Source of the DNA: Natronospirillum sp965602035
GTDB taxonomy: Bacteria; Pseudomonadota; Gammaproteobacteria; Pseudomonadales; Natronospirillaceae
Length of the DNA: 64,000 nt
Direction of reading: 5' to 3'
NCBI GenBank assembly: GCA_965602035.1
Contig: OZ271919.1
Location: 1,426,001-1,490,000, forward strand
Shown piece by piece: positions 52,852 through 61,316 of the stretch; within the stretch, counting starts at the first letter, position 1, and the number at the start of each line of letters is the position of its first letter. A program made the position numbers and the translations under genes. The notes below the pieces were generated by a model. The model was not told the DNA's origin and ran no database searches. It saw only the letters and a list, made by a program, of their open reading frames with translations.

Positions 52852-54327
52852 CTAGTCAAGCCGTTCGCTGAGAACCGCCTCGAGCGGCCGCGATTGAAGC
52901 TGCCGGTAGAGCGCCAGCACGAGGGTCTGAAACGCCTGCGCCGCTGCATCGGGCTGCGGGCCGAAAAAGGCGGGCGTCGCCAGCCAGGCCTCCGGATGCG
53001 CCTGAAACCAGTCGCGTTCATCCGCGGTCAGTGCGGGCTCATGCACCGTCAGAGCCGCACCCTGTTCGGTTTTACCCGACAGTTTGAGCAGCCAGCAGGC
53101 GAAGGGAAGCGCCAGAAGCTCCGGTACCTCGCCGCGGGAGAGGTGAAACCGGACCACCGGCAGCAGGAACCCCTTGATACGGCTGTAGCCATCTGCCGCC
53201 ACCCGCTCCACGCTGTCCTTCACCGCCGGGTTACTGAATCGGTACAGAAGTTTGTCGGCATACTGCGCCACGTCGGACGCACTGAACCCGGTCAGTGTCG
53301 GTGCCGCAAGGTCCATCATGTACCGACGGGCCAGTTCCGCAATTCCGGGATGGGCCATAAGATCATGTATGTGTTTCAACCCCAGCCGGTAACCTACCTG
53401 GGCGGTGGTTACATGAGCGCCGTTTAGAAGGCGGATCTTGAGGTGTTCATAGTCGGCAACACGCTCGGAGAGTTCGACGCCCACTCGCTCCCAGGCAGGT
53501 CTGCCCGCAGAAAAATGATCTTCAAGAACCCACTGGGCGAACGGCTCACAAATAACCGGACATTGGTCGCAGATACCATGCTGCCGGGCAACCTGCTCCC
53601 TCAGCCCGGCAGGCGCGGCCGGTGTAATCCGGTCCACCATGCTGTTGGGGAAGCTGACCGATGAGAGGACCCATTCCAGCAGGCCGAGATCGTCAGCCGC
53701 CGCCAGAAACGCCAGAAACGCGGACCGGAAAACGTCACCATTGCCCGGCACATTATCACACGACATCAGTGTCACCGGGCCGGCCTTTGATTGCCGCCGC
53801 CGGTTCAGTGCCTGTCTGAGAACGCCGAAGAGCCCCCTGGGCCGTTCGGGGTTCTTGAGGTCATACTGAACCTGAGGGTGTTCGGCGAGAAATGTTTTGC
53901 GTTCGAAGTCATACAGGTAACCGCCCTCGGTCACCGTTGTGCTGATAATCCGGGTTTCCGGCGCTGAAAGGGCACTGAAGGCGCGCTCCGGCTGGTCCCC
54001 GGCCGCGATCACCTCATGGATCGATCCAATTGTGGTCAGTGACTCACCGAACTGGTCTGCCTGCGTCAGTGTATACAGGCAGTTCTGGGCACTGAGCGCA
54101 CTCAGGCCCGGGCCGTCCGATGGCAGCAGCCCAACCCCGACAATGGCCCAGGCGTTGGCCGGATCCAGACGATTGAGGCGTTCCTGATACCAGGCCAGAT
54201 GCGCACGATGAAAGCCACCGACACCGATATGCACCAGTTGCCGGCTGGGCCGCTGCGTCCGCCCACTGCCGGTCTCAAGGCGGTACTGCTCGGCGAGGGA
54301 ACGCACGGAGTTGTCTGTCGGGGTCAT
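52852..54327 (-). CDS. Mannitol 2-dehydrogenase family protein
   Basis: A 491-residue polyol dehydrogenase of the long-chain MDR type. The N-terminal nucleotide-binding motif is VHIGVGGFHRAHLAWY, the family signature VSFPNSMVDRITP and the catalytic block LKIRLLNGAH (Lys, Asn, His). The enzyme oxidises mannitol or arabinitol to the ketose; fructuronate reductase relatives are similar, but a neighbouring polyol-type ABC operon favours mannitol or sorbitol. Start overlaps the permease stop by four bases. Confidence 0.9.
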   Translation of the reverse strand: MTPTDNSVRSLAEQYRLETGSGRTQRPSRQLVHIGVGGFHRAHLAWYQERLNRLDPANAWAIVGVGLLPSDGPGLSALSAQNCLYTLTQADQFGESLTTIGSIHEVIAAGDQPERAFSALSAPETRIISTTVTEGGYLYDFERKTFLAEHPQVQYDLKNPERPRGLFGVLRQALNRRRQSKAGPVTLMSCDNVPGNGDVFRSAFLAFLAAADDLGLLEWVLSSVSFPNSMVDRITPAAPAGLREQVARQHGICDQCPVICEPFAQWVLEDHFSAGRPAWERVGVELSERVADYEHLKIRLLNGAHVTTAQVGYRLGLKHIHDLMAHPGIAELARRYMMDLAAPTLTGFSASDVAQYADKLLYRFSNPAVKDSVERVAADGYSRIKGFLLPVVRFHLSRGEVPELLALPFACWLLKLSGKTEQGAALTVHEPALTADERDWFQAHPEAWLATPAFFGPQPDAAAQAFQTLVLALYRQLQSRPLEAVLSERLD

Positions 54328-55154
54328 TTCACCGCTCCGAAGGTCAGACCACGTACCAGTTGTTTCATGCTGAGCCAGCCGAAAATCAGGATTGGCGCCA
54401 CCGCCAGTGTCGAGGCGGCCGACAGGCGCGCCCAGAACAACCCTTCCGGATTGGAATAGGACGCAATGAATGCAGTCAGCGGTGCCGCATCCGAGGCGGT
54501 CAGATTTAATGACCAGAACGCCTCGTTCCAGCTCAGAATCAATGACAGCAGGAAACTCGCTGTGATACCGCCCGTGCTGACCGGCAATACAATGTGCCAG
54601 ATCTCATTCCGCGTATCGGCGCCGTCCATTCGGCCGGCTTCAAGAATCTCGACCGGTATTTCGCGGAAATAGGTGTAGATCATCCACACCATGATCGGCA
54701 GGTTCATCAACGTGAATACAATGATCAGCCCGGTACGGGTGTCGAGCAGCCCGGTATCACGGAACAATAGATAGAGCGGCACCAATACCCCGACCGGTGG
54801 CAACATCTTGGTGGAGAGCATCCAGAGCAGCGTGCCCTTGGTGCGTTTAGACGGGAAGAATGCCATGGCGTAGGCCGCCGGAACCGCCAGCAACAGGCCG
54901 AGCAATGATGCCCCTACGCTGATCACCACTGAGTTCATGGCAAACAGAAAATAGTTTGACCGCTCAAAAATGGTGAAATAGTTCTCCAGCGACGGAACGA
55001 AAAACAGCTTGGGCGGCATCGAGATTGCGTCGAGCTCGCTCTTGAACGAGGTGACCAGCATCCAGAAAATCGGGAAATAAATCAGGAGGCCGATCGCCCA
55101 GCATGCGACCGTGGTAATCCAGGTGCGCAGTACTTTTCGAGTGTGCATTTCCAT
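54324..55154 (-). CDS. Polyol ABC transporter permease (MalG type)
   Basis: A 276-residue inner-membrane permease with six helices and the EAA motif LEAGRMDGADTRNEIWHIVLP. It resembles SmoG/MtlG permeases of sorbitol/mannitol transporters by neighbourhood and length. GGGGAG precedes ATG 55154. It lies between the partner permease and the dehydrogenase. Confidence 0.9.
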   Translation of the reverse strand: MEMHTRKVLRTWITTVACWAIGLLIYFPIFWMLVTSFKSELDAISMPPKLFFVPSLENYFTIFERSNYFLFAMNSVVISVGASLLGLLLAVPAAYAMAFFPSKRTKGTLLWMLSTKMLPPVGVLVPLYLLFRDTGLLDTRTGLIIVFTLMNLPIMVWMIYTYFREIPVEILEAGRMDGADTRNEIWHIVLPVSTGGITASFLLSLILSWNEAFWSLNLTASDAAPLTAFIASYSNPEGLFWARLSAASTLAVAPILIFGWLSMKQLVRGLTFGAVK

Positions 55155-55166
55155 ACCGATACTCCC

Positions 55167-56042
55167 CTACTCCGCCAGTGTCTTTCCGACCACTCTAATC
55201 AGCACGATCGCCACGATGTTTGCGAGAATCACTGCAATGATGCCGCCCGCAGAGGCCATGCCCACGTCAAACTGGAGCAGCGCCTGCTGGAATATCAGGT
55301 AGGCCAGATTGGTGGTCTGTGTGCCCGGCCCACCGCTGGTCGTGATATAGATTTCCGCAAAAATGGTGAGCAGAAATATGGTTTCCATCATGATCACAAT
55401 GATCAGTGGGCGCTGCAGGTGTGGCACTGTTACGTAACGGAACAGTGCTACAGGCCCCGCCCCTTCAAGCCGTGCGGCCTCCACCTGGTCCTGGTCCAGG
55501 CTCTGCAGGGCAGTCATGAGAATCAGTATGGCGAAAGGCATCCAGCGCCAGCTCACAATGATAATGATGGCCAGCATCGGAAATTCGGCGAACCAGTCAA
55601 TCGGCGATGCGCCGATGAGTTGCGAGAAGTAGGCCGACAAGCCGTTGACCGGATGAAACATCAGGTTTTTCCAGACCAGCGCACTGACGGTCGGCATAAT
55701 GAAAAACGGGGCAATGACCAGAACACGCACAATGTTGCGACCATAAAACGGCTGGTCGATGATCACTGCAATCAGAGTGCCCAGCCCCACAGTGATAACC
55801 AGCACAGCGCCCACCAGGATCAGTGTGTTGGTCAACCCGGCCAGAAAGCTCGGGTCTGTGAAGAAATAGACGTAGTTCTCGAAGCCCGCGAAGCTCTGAG
55901 AGCCGGGCATCAGCATGTTGAAGTTCTGGAACGAGTAAAAGATGGTCATGCTCAGTGGCACGATCATCCAGATCAGCAACAGTACCACCGAGGGCACCAG
56001 TAGCCAGAAAGCCACCCGATTGGGCCGAGCTCGCACAGTCAT
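55167..56042 (-). CDS. Polyol ABC transporter permease (MalF type)
   Basis: A 291-residue permease. The start is taken at ATG 56040-56042 (GGTGA five bases before); GTG codons at 56057 and 56051 are alternatives. A first helix (VAFWLLVPSVVLLLIWMIVPL) and the EAA loop VEAARLEGAGPVALFRYVTVP are visible. Unlike the permease at 5446 it lacks the extra inserted region. It is second in the operon, after the binding protein. Confidence 0.9.
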   Translation of the reverse strand: MTVRARPNRVAFWLLVPSVVLLLIWMIVPLSMTIFYSFQNFNMLMPGSQSFAGFENYVYFFTDPSFLAGLTNTLILVGAVLVITVGLGTLIAVIIDQPFYGRNIVRVLVIAPFFIMPTVSALVWKNLMFHPVNGLSAYFSQLIGASPIDWFAEFPMLAIIIIVSWRWMPFAILILMTALQSLDQDQVEAARLEGAGPVALFRYVTVPHLQRPLIIVIMMETIFLLTIFAEIYITTSGGPGTQTTNLAYLIFQQALLQFDVGMASAGGIIAVILANIVAIVLIRVVGKTLAE

Positions 56043-56079
56043 GGCAGTCACCCACACAATGTCCTGAAATCGTGGTTGT

Positions 56080-56113
56080 CAGTGGTGGGCCACCACCCCT
56101 TGGCCCACCACTG
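56080..56113 (-). other. Intercistronic hairpin after the binding-protein gene
   Basis: A perfect 13-base-pair stem (CAGTGGTGGGCCA / TGGCCCACCACTG) with an eight-base loop, no T tract. It lies between the binding-protein stop and the permease start, as in classic malE-malF spacers that favour excess binding protein. Confidence 0.75.
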
Positions 56114-56128
56114 GCGCGGTGTCAGTGA

Positions 56129-57448
56129 TCAGTCGATATAACCGCCACGACGCATTTCACGTTCCACCACCTGCTGCGAGTTGGAGAGCGCCTGTTCCAC
56201 GCTCATGTTGCCGGACAGGGCGCCAGACATCTGTTGCCCCACCACGGTGGCAAACGCCTGGAAACGCGGGATGGCCACGAACTGGATGCCATTGTAGGGG
56301 GATGGCTCCTGAGTCTGGTCGGTGGGGTCCGCTTTTTCCATCTGCTGCAGCGTCATTTCGGCAAAGGGTGCCGCCTCGAGGTAGTCTTCGTTTTCATAGG
56401 TGGATTCACGGGTACCCGGTGGAATAGCCGCTATACCATATTCCTCGGCCACCAGATCGGAGTACTCCTTGGAGGTCGCCCAGGCAATGAAGTCCTGCGC
56501 TTCTTCCACGTTCTGGGAACTGACCGGAATCGCCAGTGCCCAGGCCCAGAGCCAGTTGCTGCCTTTCTCGGTTACCTGGCTCGGTGCGGCGGCAAAGTCC
56601 ACCCGGTCGTGCACCTGACTCTCGCTCTCATCGGTCACAAAAGCGCCGGCTACGGTCGCGTCGACCCACATGGCGCAGTTGCCACTGTTGAACAGAGCCA
56701 GCGATTCGTTAAAGCCATTGGAGCTCGCTCCGGGCGGCCCGTAATTACCCAGCAGGTCCACATAGAATGAGATCGCGTTGTTCCATGCCTCAGACTCGAG
56801 CTGGGGTTCCCAGTCCATGTCGAACCAACGGCCACCGAAGGCGTTGACCATGGTAGATATCAGGCCCATGTTCTGCCCCCAGCCGGCAAGGCCGCGCAGA
56901 CAGACGCCATACTGGTCGTTCGACGGGTCGTGGAGCTGACTGGCAAAGTCGTAGATTTCATCCCAGGTCGGCTCTTCCGGCATGGTCAGCCCGGCCTCTT
57001 CGAACAGATCCGTGCGGTAAAAGGTCATGGAGCTCTCGCCGTAGAACGGCAGCGCAAACAGGGTGCCGTCATGCGACAGTGAATCGCGGATGGATGGCAG
57101 AAGGTCGTCGGCGTCGTAGCTGCGCGGCAGGTCATTCATGGCCACCAGCCAGCCGTTGCTGCCCCAGATCGGCGCCTCGTAACTGCCGATGGTCATAACA
57201 TCGAACTGGCCGCTGTTGGCCGCAATGTCGGTGGTCAGCCGCTGGCGCAGTACGTTTTCTTCCAGCACCACGAAATCCAGCTCTATGCCCGGATTGGCGG
57301 CTTCGTAGTGTGACGACAGATTTTCCATTCGAACCATGTCGCCGTTGTTGACTGTGCCGATGGTGATGGTTGTGGTGTCCTGGCCGATTGCAGGCATGGC
57401 CAGGGTGCCGGCAGTGGCCGCCAGTATCAGTTTTCTGAGCCTTGTCAT
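56129..57448 (-). CDS. Polyol ABC transporter binding protein
   Basis: A 439-residue family 1 binding protein. The signal peptide is MTRLRKLILAATAGTLAMPAIG. Mature-chain marks include RQRLTTDIAANSGQFDVMTIGSYEAP and YGESSMTFYRTDLFEEAGLTMPEEPTWDEI. The neighbourhood (dehydrogenase, AraC regulator) suggests mannitol or sorbitol as ligand. AGGAG precedes ATG 57446-57448; an earlier in-frame ATG is less likely. It is first in an operon with two permeases and the dehydrogenase; no ATPase gene is present. Confidence 0.92.
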   Translation of the reverse strand: MTRLRKLILAATAGTLAMPAIGQDTTTITIGTVNNGDMVRMENLSSHYEAANPGIELDFVVLEENVLRQRLTTDIAANSGQFDVMTIGSYEAPIWGSNGWLVAMNDLPRSYDADDLLPSIRDSLSHDGTLFALPFYGESSMTFYRTDLFEEAGLTMPEEPTWDEIYDFASQLHDPSNDQYGVCLRGLAGWGQNMGLISTMVNAFGGRWFDMDWEPQLESEAWNNAISFYVDLLGNYGPPGASSNGFNESLALFNSGNCAMWVDATVAGAFVTDESESQVHDRVDFAAAPSQVTEKGSNWLWAWALAIPVSSQNVEEAQDFIAWATSKEYSDLVAEEYGIAAIPPGTRESTYENEDYLEAAPFAEMTLQQMEKADPTDQTQEPSPYNGIQFVAIPRFQAFATVVGQQMSGALSGNMSVEQALSNSQQVVEREMRRGGYID

Positions 57449-57519
57449 TGTTGTGCTCCTGTTTTGTTCCGGTGAAACATTGATCAGTCTCAACAGCCCT
57501 TTGACCTCAGGCTGACGGT

Positions 57520-57525
57520 ATTCTA
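57520..57525 (-). promoter_or_regulatory. Candidate -10 box of the polyol operon
   Basis: On the minus strand TAGAAT stands about 72 bases before the binding-protein ATG, with no good -35, as expected of an activator-dependent promoter. The 291-base divergent region also has AT-rich stretches (57570-57600, 57640-57660) where the AraC-type protein could bind. No precise site was identified. Confidence 0.3.
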
Positions 57526-57739
57526 GCCACAGTGCTACGGGTGCCCGCCAATACGGAAAAATGTCAATTGTGATATTTTTTTGTGATCGGTCTTTTTTGC
57601 TCCGCTCCCCGAGGGCACCGTTGACTCTGCTGGCCGGCTGTAAAAAATAGTATTGAAAAAACGGCTATTCGGTATTGGTCTGACCGTTTCTGATGGTCTT
57701 TACTGGCATCAACAGAATAACAAGGACAGGTGAGCCACT

Positions 57740-58606
57740 ATGCAGGCAGTCGCAACGGCCCCGGAAATCGAGATCAACGACAACAGCGAAGGCACCCTGC
57801 GTTACGTTGAGCACGGCAACCCCAGCGACCTGATTCGCTGGCATGTGCATGACAACTACGAACTCCACCTGACAGTGGCCACGCGGGGAAAGGTGTTCAT
57901 TGGCGACTACATCGGCCCGTTCGCCCCGGGACAGCTGATTCTGACGGGGCCACGGGTGCCCCACAACTGGATTACCGCCAACCAGGAAGCCGTTGCTTTG
58001 CGCGACAAGGTCATACAGTTCAATCCGGACACCGTGGAACAAATTCAGACGCTGGTTCCGGAGACAGAGCATTTCCGGGCCATGCTTGAACGGGCCCGGT
58101 TCGGCCTCGAATTCGTCGGCCTGCCGCTGGCACAGACTCAGGCGCGCTTTGATGCCATACGGGATGCCCGGCCGATAGACCGGCTGCTGGAATTTCTCGC
58201 CTTCATGCGTGACCTGTCCGACTGGCCCGATTACCGCCTGCTGTCCACGGTGCAGGTGGATTCACAGGCGAGCGAATCCGCGCAGCGGAAGATCAACACG
58301 GTGATCGACCATGTGATGGAAAACTATTATCAGCCGATCCGGCTGGGTGACGTGGCGGGGCTTGTTGGTATGTCGGAGACTTACTTTTCGCGCTTCTTTC
58401 GACAGGCAACCGGTCATCGGTTCGTGGATCTGGTGAACCAGGTCCGCATAAGCCGGGCGTGCAGCCTGCTCGTTGAGACTGACCGGCAGATTACCTCTAT
58501 CTGTTACGAGGTCGGGTTTAACAACGTCGCCAATTTCAATCGGCGATTCCAGCGCCTGAAAGGTGTGACACCGCGAGACTATCGCGCGCAGGCCAGCCTG
58601 AGATAA
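57740..58606 (+). CDS. AraC-family transcriptional regulator (polyol operon)
   Basis: A 288-residue activator. The N-terminal cupin (about 20-110) has the sensing histidines in WHVHDNYELHL. Two C-terminal helix-turn-helix motifs (about 190-285) are RLGDVAGLVGMSETYFSRFFRQATG and ITSICYEVGFNNVANFNRRFQRLKG, and the family ending VTPRDYR is present. It is divergent from the polyol ABC/dehydrogenase operon, like MtlR in pseudomonads, so it is probably its activator. The effector is inferred only. Confidence 0.9.
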   Translation: MQAVATAPEIEINDNSEGTLRYVEHGNPSDLIRWHVHDNYELHLTVATRGKVFIGDYIGPFAPGQLILTGPRVPHNWITANQEAVALRDKVIQFNPDTVEQIQTLVPETEHFRAMLERARFGLEFVGLPLAQTQARFDAIRDARPIDRLLEFLAFMRDLSDWPDYRLLSTVQVDSQASESAQRKINTVIDHVMENYYQPIRLGDVAGLVGMSETYFSRFFRQATGHRFVDLVNQVRISRACSLLVETDRQITSICYEVGFNNVANFNRRFQRLKGVTPRDYRAQASLR

Positions 58607-58609
58607 TGG

Positions 58610-59131
58610 TCAGGCCGAATTGCGGGTGAGCACACCGATATCGAGCACCGGCGATGCATCCAGGTCGTGCGCATCCATCAACTGGGCCACACGCTGTAGC
58701 GACGCCACCATCATGTGCTGCTCCCACTCCGGCAACCGGTCGAACCGTTCCACGAAATTCTGCTGCAGCAGTCTGGGCGCATTGTCCAGCACGTCGCGCC
58801 CTTCCGGCGTCAGCCAGAGATTCACCTTCCTTTTGTCCCGGTCATCGCGCTGGCGCACGATATAGCCCCGGTGTTCCAGCCGTTCCACAATATTGGTGAC
58901 CGTGGCCGGACTCAGGGCTACCTCTTCGGCCACCTTTGACGTGTTGTAGAAACGGCCAGAGCCGATCGCGTGCATGATCAGGATCTGCGCCGAGGTCAGT
59001 CCCGAGCGCTTGACCAGTTGTCGGGAATGCACATCGGTTGCCCGGATGATCCGGCGTATTGCCGCGATGACTTCCCGATGTTTGTCTTCATTGACCGAGG
59101 CAGGTTGTGCCTGCGCTGCTGGCGTATTCAT
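58610..59131 (-). CDS. ectR: MarR-family regulator EctR
   Basis: A 173-residue winged-helix repressor. The recognition region is NTSKVAEEVALSPATVTNIVERLEHRGYI, followed by the wing RDDRDKRKVNLWLTPEG. MarR proteins adjacent to ectoine genes are EctR repressors. The start is taken at ATG 59129-59131 with AGAGA upstream; an in-frame ATG 15 bases upstream is less well placed. It is divergent from ectA, and its own promoter is at 59192-59220. Confidence 0.88.
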   Translation of the reverse strand: MNTPAAQAQPASVNEDKHREVIAAIRRIIRATDVHSRQLVKRSGLTSAQILIMHAIGSGRFYNTSKVAEEVALSPATVTNIVERLEHRGYIVRQRDDRDKRKVNLWLTPEGRDVLDNAPRLLQQNFVERFDRLPEWEQHMMVASLQRVAQLMDAHDLDASPVLDIGVLTRNSA

Positions 59132-59191
59132 TTGATCTCTACCCATTTCTGGCTGGTGATATGTTTAAGTCCAACCTTTTCAACTCTACGT

Positions 59192-59220
59192 ATAATAGCC
59201 AGCAAATCAGAAAAAGCCAA
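59192..59220 (-). promoter_or_regulatory. ectR promoter
   Basis: On the minus strand TTGGCT (59215-59220), 17 bases, TATTAT (59192-59197). Spacing is ideal and it lies about 60 bases before the ectR ATG. Confidence 0.55.
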
Positions 59221-59283
59221 CAAAAGCCGCGTATTGAGGTGTTATGAATCCTGCTCAGGCGACCTGATTCCCGACATGATAAT

Positions 59284-59311
59284 TTGACATCTAACGATTA
59301 ATCGATAAACT
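59284..59311 (+). promoter_or_regulatory. ectA promoter with palindrome in the spacer
   Basis: TTGACA (59284-59289), 16 bases, TAAACT (59306-59311). The spacer holds the palindrome CGATTAATCG (59295-59304), extendable to TAACGATT/AATCGATA with one mismatch. It is a good candidate for the EctR operator, since a repressor there would block both boxes. Confidence 0.6.
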
Positions 59312-59348
59312 TAGTTTCAATTCTACGCAAATGAGTCAAAGAAGACGC

Positions 59349-59834
59349 ATGACCAGAGACATTCAATTGAAGCACCCGCAGCCCACAGACGGGCCGCATG
59401 TTTCAGCCCTGATCGCGGCCTGCCCGCCCCTCGATGAGAATTCCCGCTACTGCAATCTGCTCCAATGCTCGCACTGGAGCGATACCAGCGTAGCAGCGTG
59501 GATGGGCGATTCGCTGGTCGGGTTCATGTCCGGCTATATTGTGCCGGGGCAGCCCGACACCTATTTTGTCTGGCAGATTGCCGTGCACAGCGACGCCCGC
59601 GGGCAGAACCTGACACAGCGGCTGCTCGATTTCGCGCTCGGCGCCGAGGCCTGTGCAGGCGTGCGTTATCTGCAGACCACGATCACCGAAGAAAACACCG
59701 CATCCAAGCGGGTTTTCCAGAAGCTGGCCGAACGACGCGACACGCAGATCCGGTCGGAACCGTTCTTTACCCGTGAAGATCATTTCGCGGGCCAGCACGA
59801 TACCGAATTTCTTTTCACCATCGGGCCATTCTGA
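59349..59834 (+). CDS. ectA: L-2,4-diaminobutyrate N-acetyltransferase
   Basis: A 161-residue GNAT enzyme making N-gamma-acetyl-diaminobutyrate, the second dedicated step of ectoine synthesis. Family-specific segments are CPPLDENSRY, VGFMSGYIVPGQPDTYFVWQIAVH and LQTTITEENTASKRVFQKLA. In the acetyl-CoA loop the usual R-G-x-G-L is here R84-G85-Q86-N87-L88, with Asn in place of the second Gly. ATG 59349 follows GAAG; ATG 59331 is an alternative. It is 15 bases from ectB. Confidence 0.93.
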   Translation: MTRDIQLKHPQPTDGPHVSALIAACPPLDENSRYCNLLQCSHWSDTSVAAWMGDSLVGFMSGYIVPGQPDTYFVWQIAVHSDARGQNLTQRLLDFALGAEACAGVRYLQTTITEENTASKRVFQKLAERRDTQIRSEPFFTREDHFAGQHDTEFLFTIGPF

Positions 59835-59849
59835 GGCCAGGAGGATAGT

Positions 59850-61115
59850 ATGGGTATTTTCAAAGACGTTGAATCCAATGTTCGGTCTTACTGCCGTGGC
59901 ATTCCGGCAATATTCAAGTCGGCTCAGGGCAGCACACTGACAGACCAGGAGGGTCGTACTTATCTGGACTTTCTGGCAGGTGCCGGTGCGCTGAACTATG
60001 GCCACAATAATCCGGTCATGAAGAAAGCATTGCTTGAGTACATCGAGCAGGATGGCGTGACTCATGGCATGGACTTCCACACCGATGCCAAGGCCGAATT
60101 CCTGACGTCGTTCAAGAAGCACATTCTTGATCCGCGTGGTCTGGACCACGTGGTCATGTTCCCCGGGCCGACCGGCACCAACTCGGTGGAAGCAGCGCTC
60201 AAACTGGCGCGGAAAGTAACCGGACGCCACACCATTGTATCGTTCACCAACGGTTTCCATGGTGTATCCATGGGCGCACTGGCGGCCACCGGCAACCAGC
60301 ACCACCGCGGTGGCGCCGGCATGCCGCTGGAAGGTGTATTCCGCCTGCCGTTCGACGGTTATGTGGAGGGCCTCGACAGCCTGAAGCTGTTCGAAAAAAT
60401 GCTGAACGATCCGAGTTCAGGGCTTGACCACCCGGCGGCGGTGATTTTCGAGGTCGTACAGGGCGAAGGGGGCCTGAACACCGCCTCTGACGACTTCCTG
60501 GTGCGTCTGGAATCAATCTGCCGGAAGCACGACATTCTGCTGATTGCGGACGATATACAGGCCGGGGTCGGTCGTACCGGTACCTTTTTCAGCTTTGAAC
60601 CGAGCGGTATTGATCCGGACATCATTACCCTGTCCAAGTCACTGAGCGGTTACGGCCTGCCCTTCGCGGTAACGCTGTTCCGTCGCGAACTGGACAAGTT
60701 CCTGCCCGGTGAGCACAACGGCACCTTCCGCGGTAACAACCACGCCTTCGTTACCGCGAAGGCGGCGCTCGACCATTACTGGAGCGACCTGAGCTTCGCA
60801 GAATCCGTGCAGAAGAAAGCGAAGCACGTGCGGGGCCGTCTGGAAGCCATGGCCAAGGGTACGCCGCTGTTTCTGAAAGGGCGCGGCCTGATGTCCGGGC
60901 TGGAATGCCCTTCCGGCGAGATTGCCGAAGCCATCACCGGCCGCTGTTTTGAGCTGGGCATGGTGATCGAGACCAGTGGCCCGGAAGACGAGGTCATCAA
61001 GTGCCTGGTACCACTGACCACCAGTATGGAAGAGCTCGACCAGGGCCTCGACATTCTGGCTCAGGCCATCGAAGAACATTACGCCAACGCCGGCAAAACC
61101 GCAGAAAAAGCCTGA
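59850..61115 (+). CDS. ectB: Diaminobutyrate-2-oxoglutarate transaminase
   Basis: A 421-residue fold-type I PLP enzyme aminating aspartate-semialdehyde to 2,4-diaminobutyrate. The start DVESNVRSYCRGIPAIF is typical of EctB. The PLP site includes VMFPGPTGTNSVEAALKLARK, D235 in ADDIQAGVGRTG and the Schiff-base lysine K263 in TLSKSLSGYGLPF. AGGAGG precedes ATG 59850. No ectC follows; the next gene is ask, 201 bases on. Confidence 0.96.
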   Translation: MGIFKDVESNVRSYCRGIPAIFKSAQGSTLTDQEGRTYLDFLAGAGALNYGHNNPVMKKALLEYIEQDGVTHGMDFHTDAKAEFLTSFKKHILDPRGLDHVVMFPGPTGTNSVEAALKLARKVTGRHTIVSFTNGFHGVSMGALAATGNQHHRGGAGMPLEGVFRLPFDGYVEGLDSLKLFEKMLNDPSSGLDHPAAVIFEVVQGEGGLNTASDDFLVRLESICRKHDILLIADDIQAGVGRTGTFFSFEPSGIDPDIITLSKSLSGYGLPFAVTLFRRELDKFLPGEHNGTFRGNNHAFVTAKAALDHYWSDLSFAESVQKKAKHVRGRLEAMAKGTPLFLKGRGLMSGLECPSGEIAEAITGRCFELGMVIETSGPEDEVIKCLVPLTTSMEELDQGLDILAQAIEEHYANAGKTAEKA

Positions 61116-61316
61116 GTCGCGAAGGTGGCAACCGGGGCTCGGGCGCAGTGAGTCCCGGTGTGCTACGCTGGGTCTGAATGGTGGTGACCGGGCATGAGTG
61201 AACCCGGTGCTGCCATCCGCCAGTGATCGACCGATCAGGCCGGCCTGCTGCTGCGCGGCGGCGGCCACATGCACTGTGCAGGACATCGCTTGCAGTGCTT
61301 CAGGAGGATTAAGACG

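Noticed and set aside
52770..52860. Sigma-54 promoter for the yeaG operon
   Set aside because: No TGGC-N-TTGC pair with correct -24/-12 spacing was found; the sigma-S-like box fits better.
61116..61316. Remnant of ectC between ectB and ask
   Set aside because: Read in all frames there is no EctC-like start or cupin motif; the gap is also too short.
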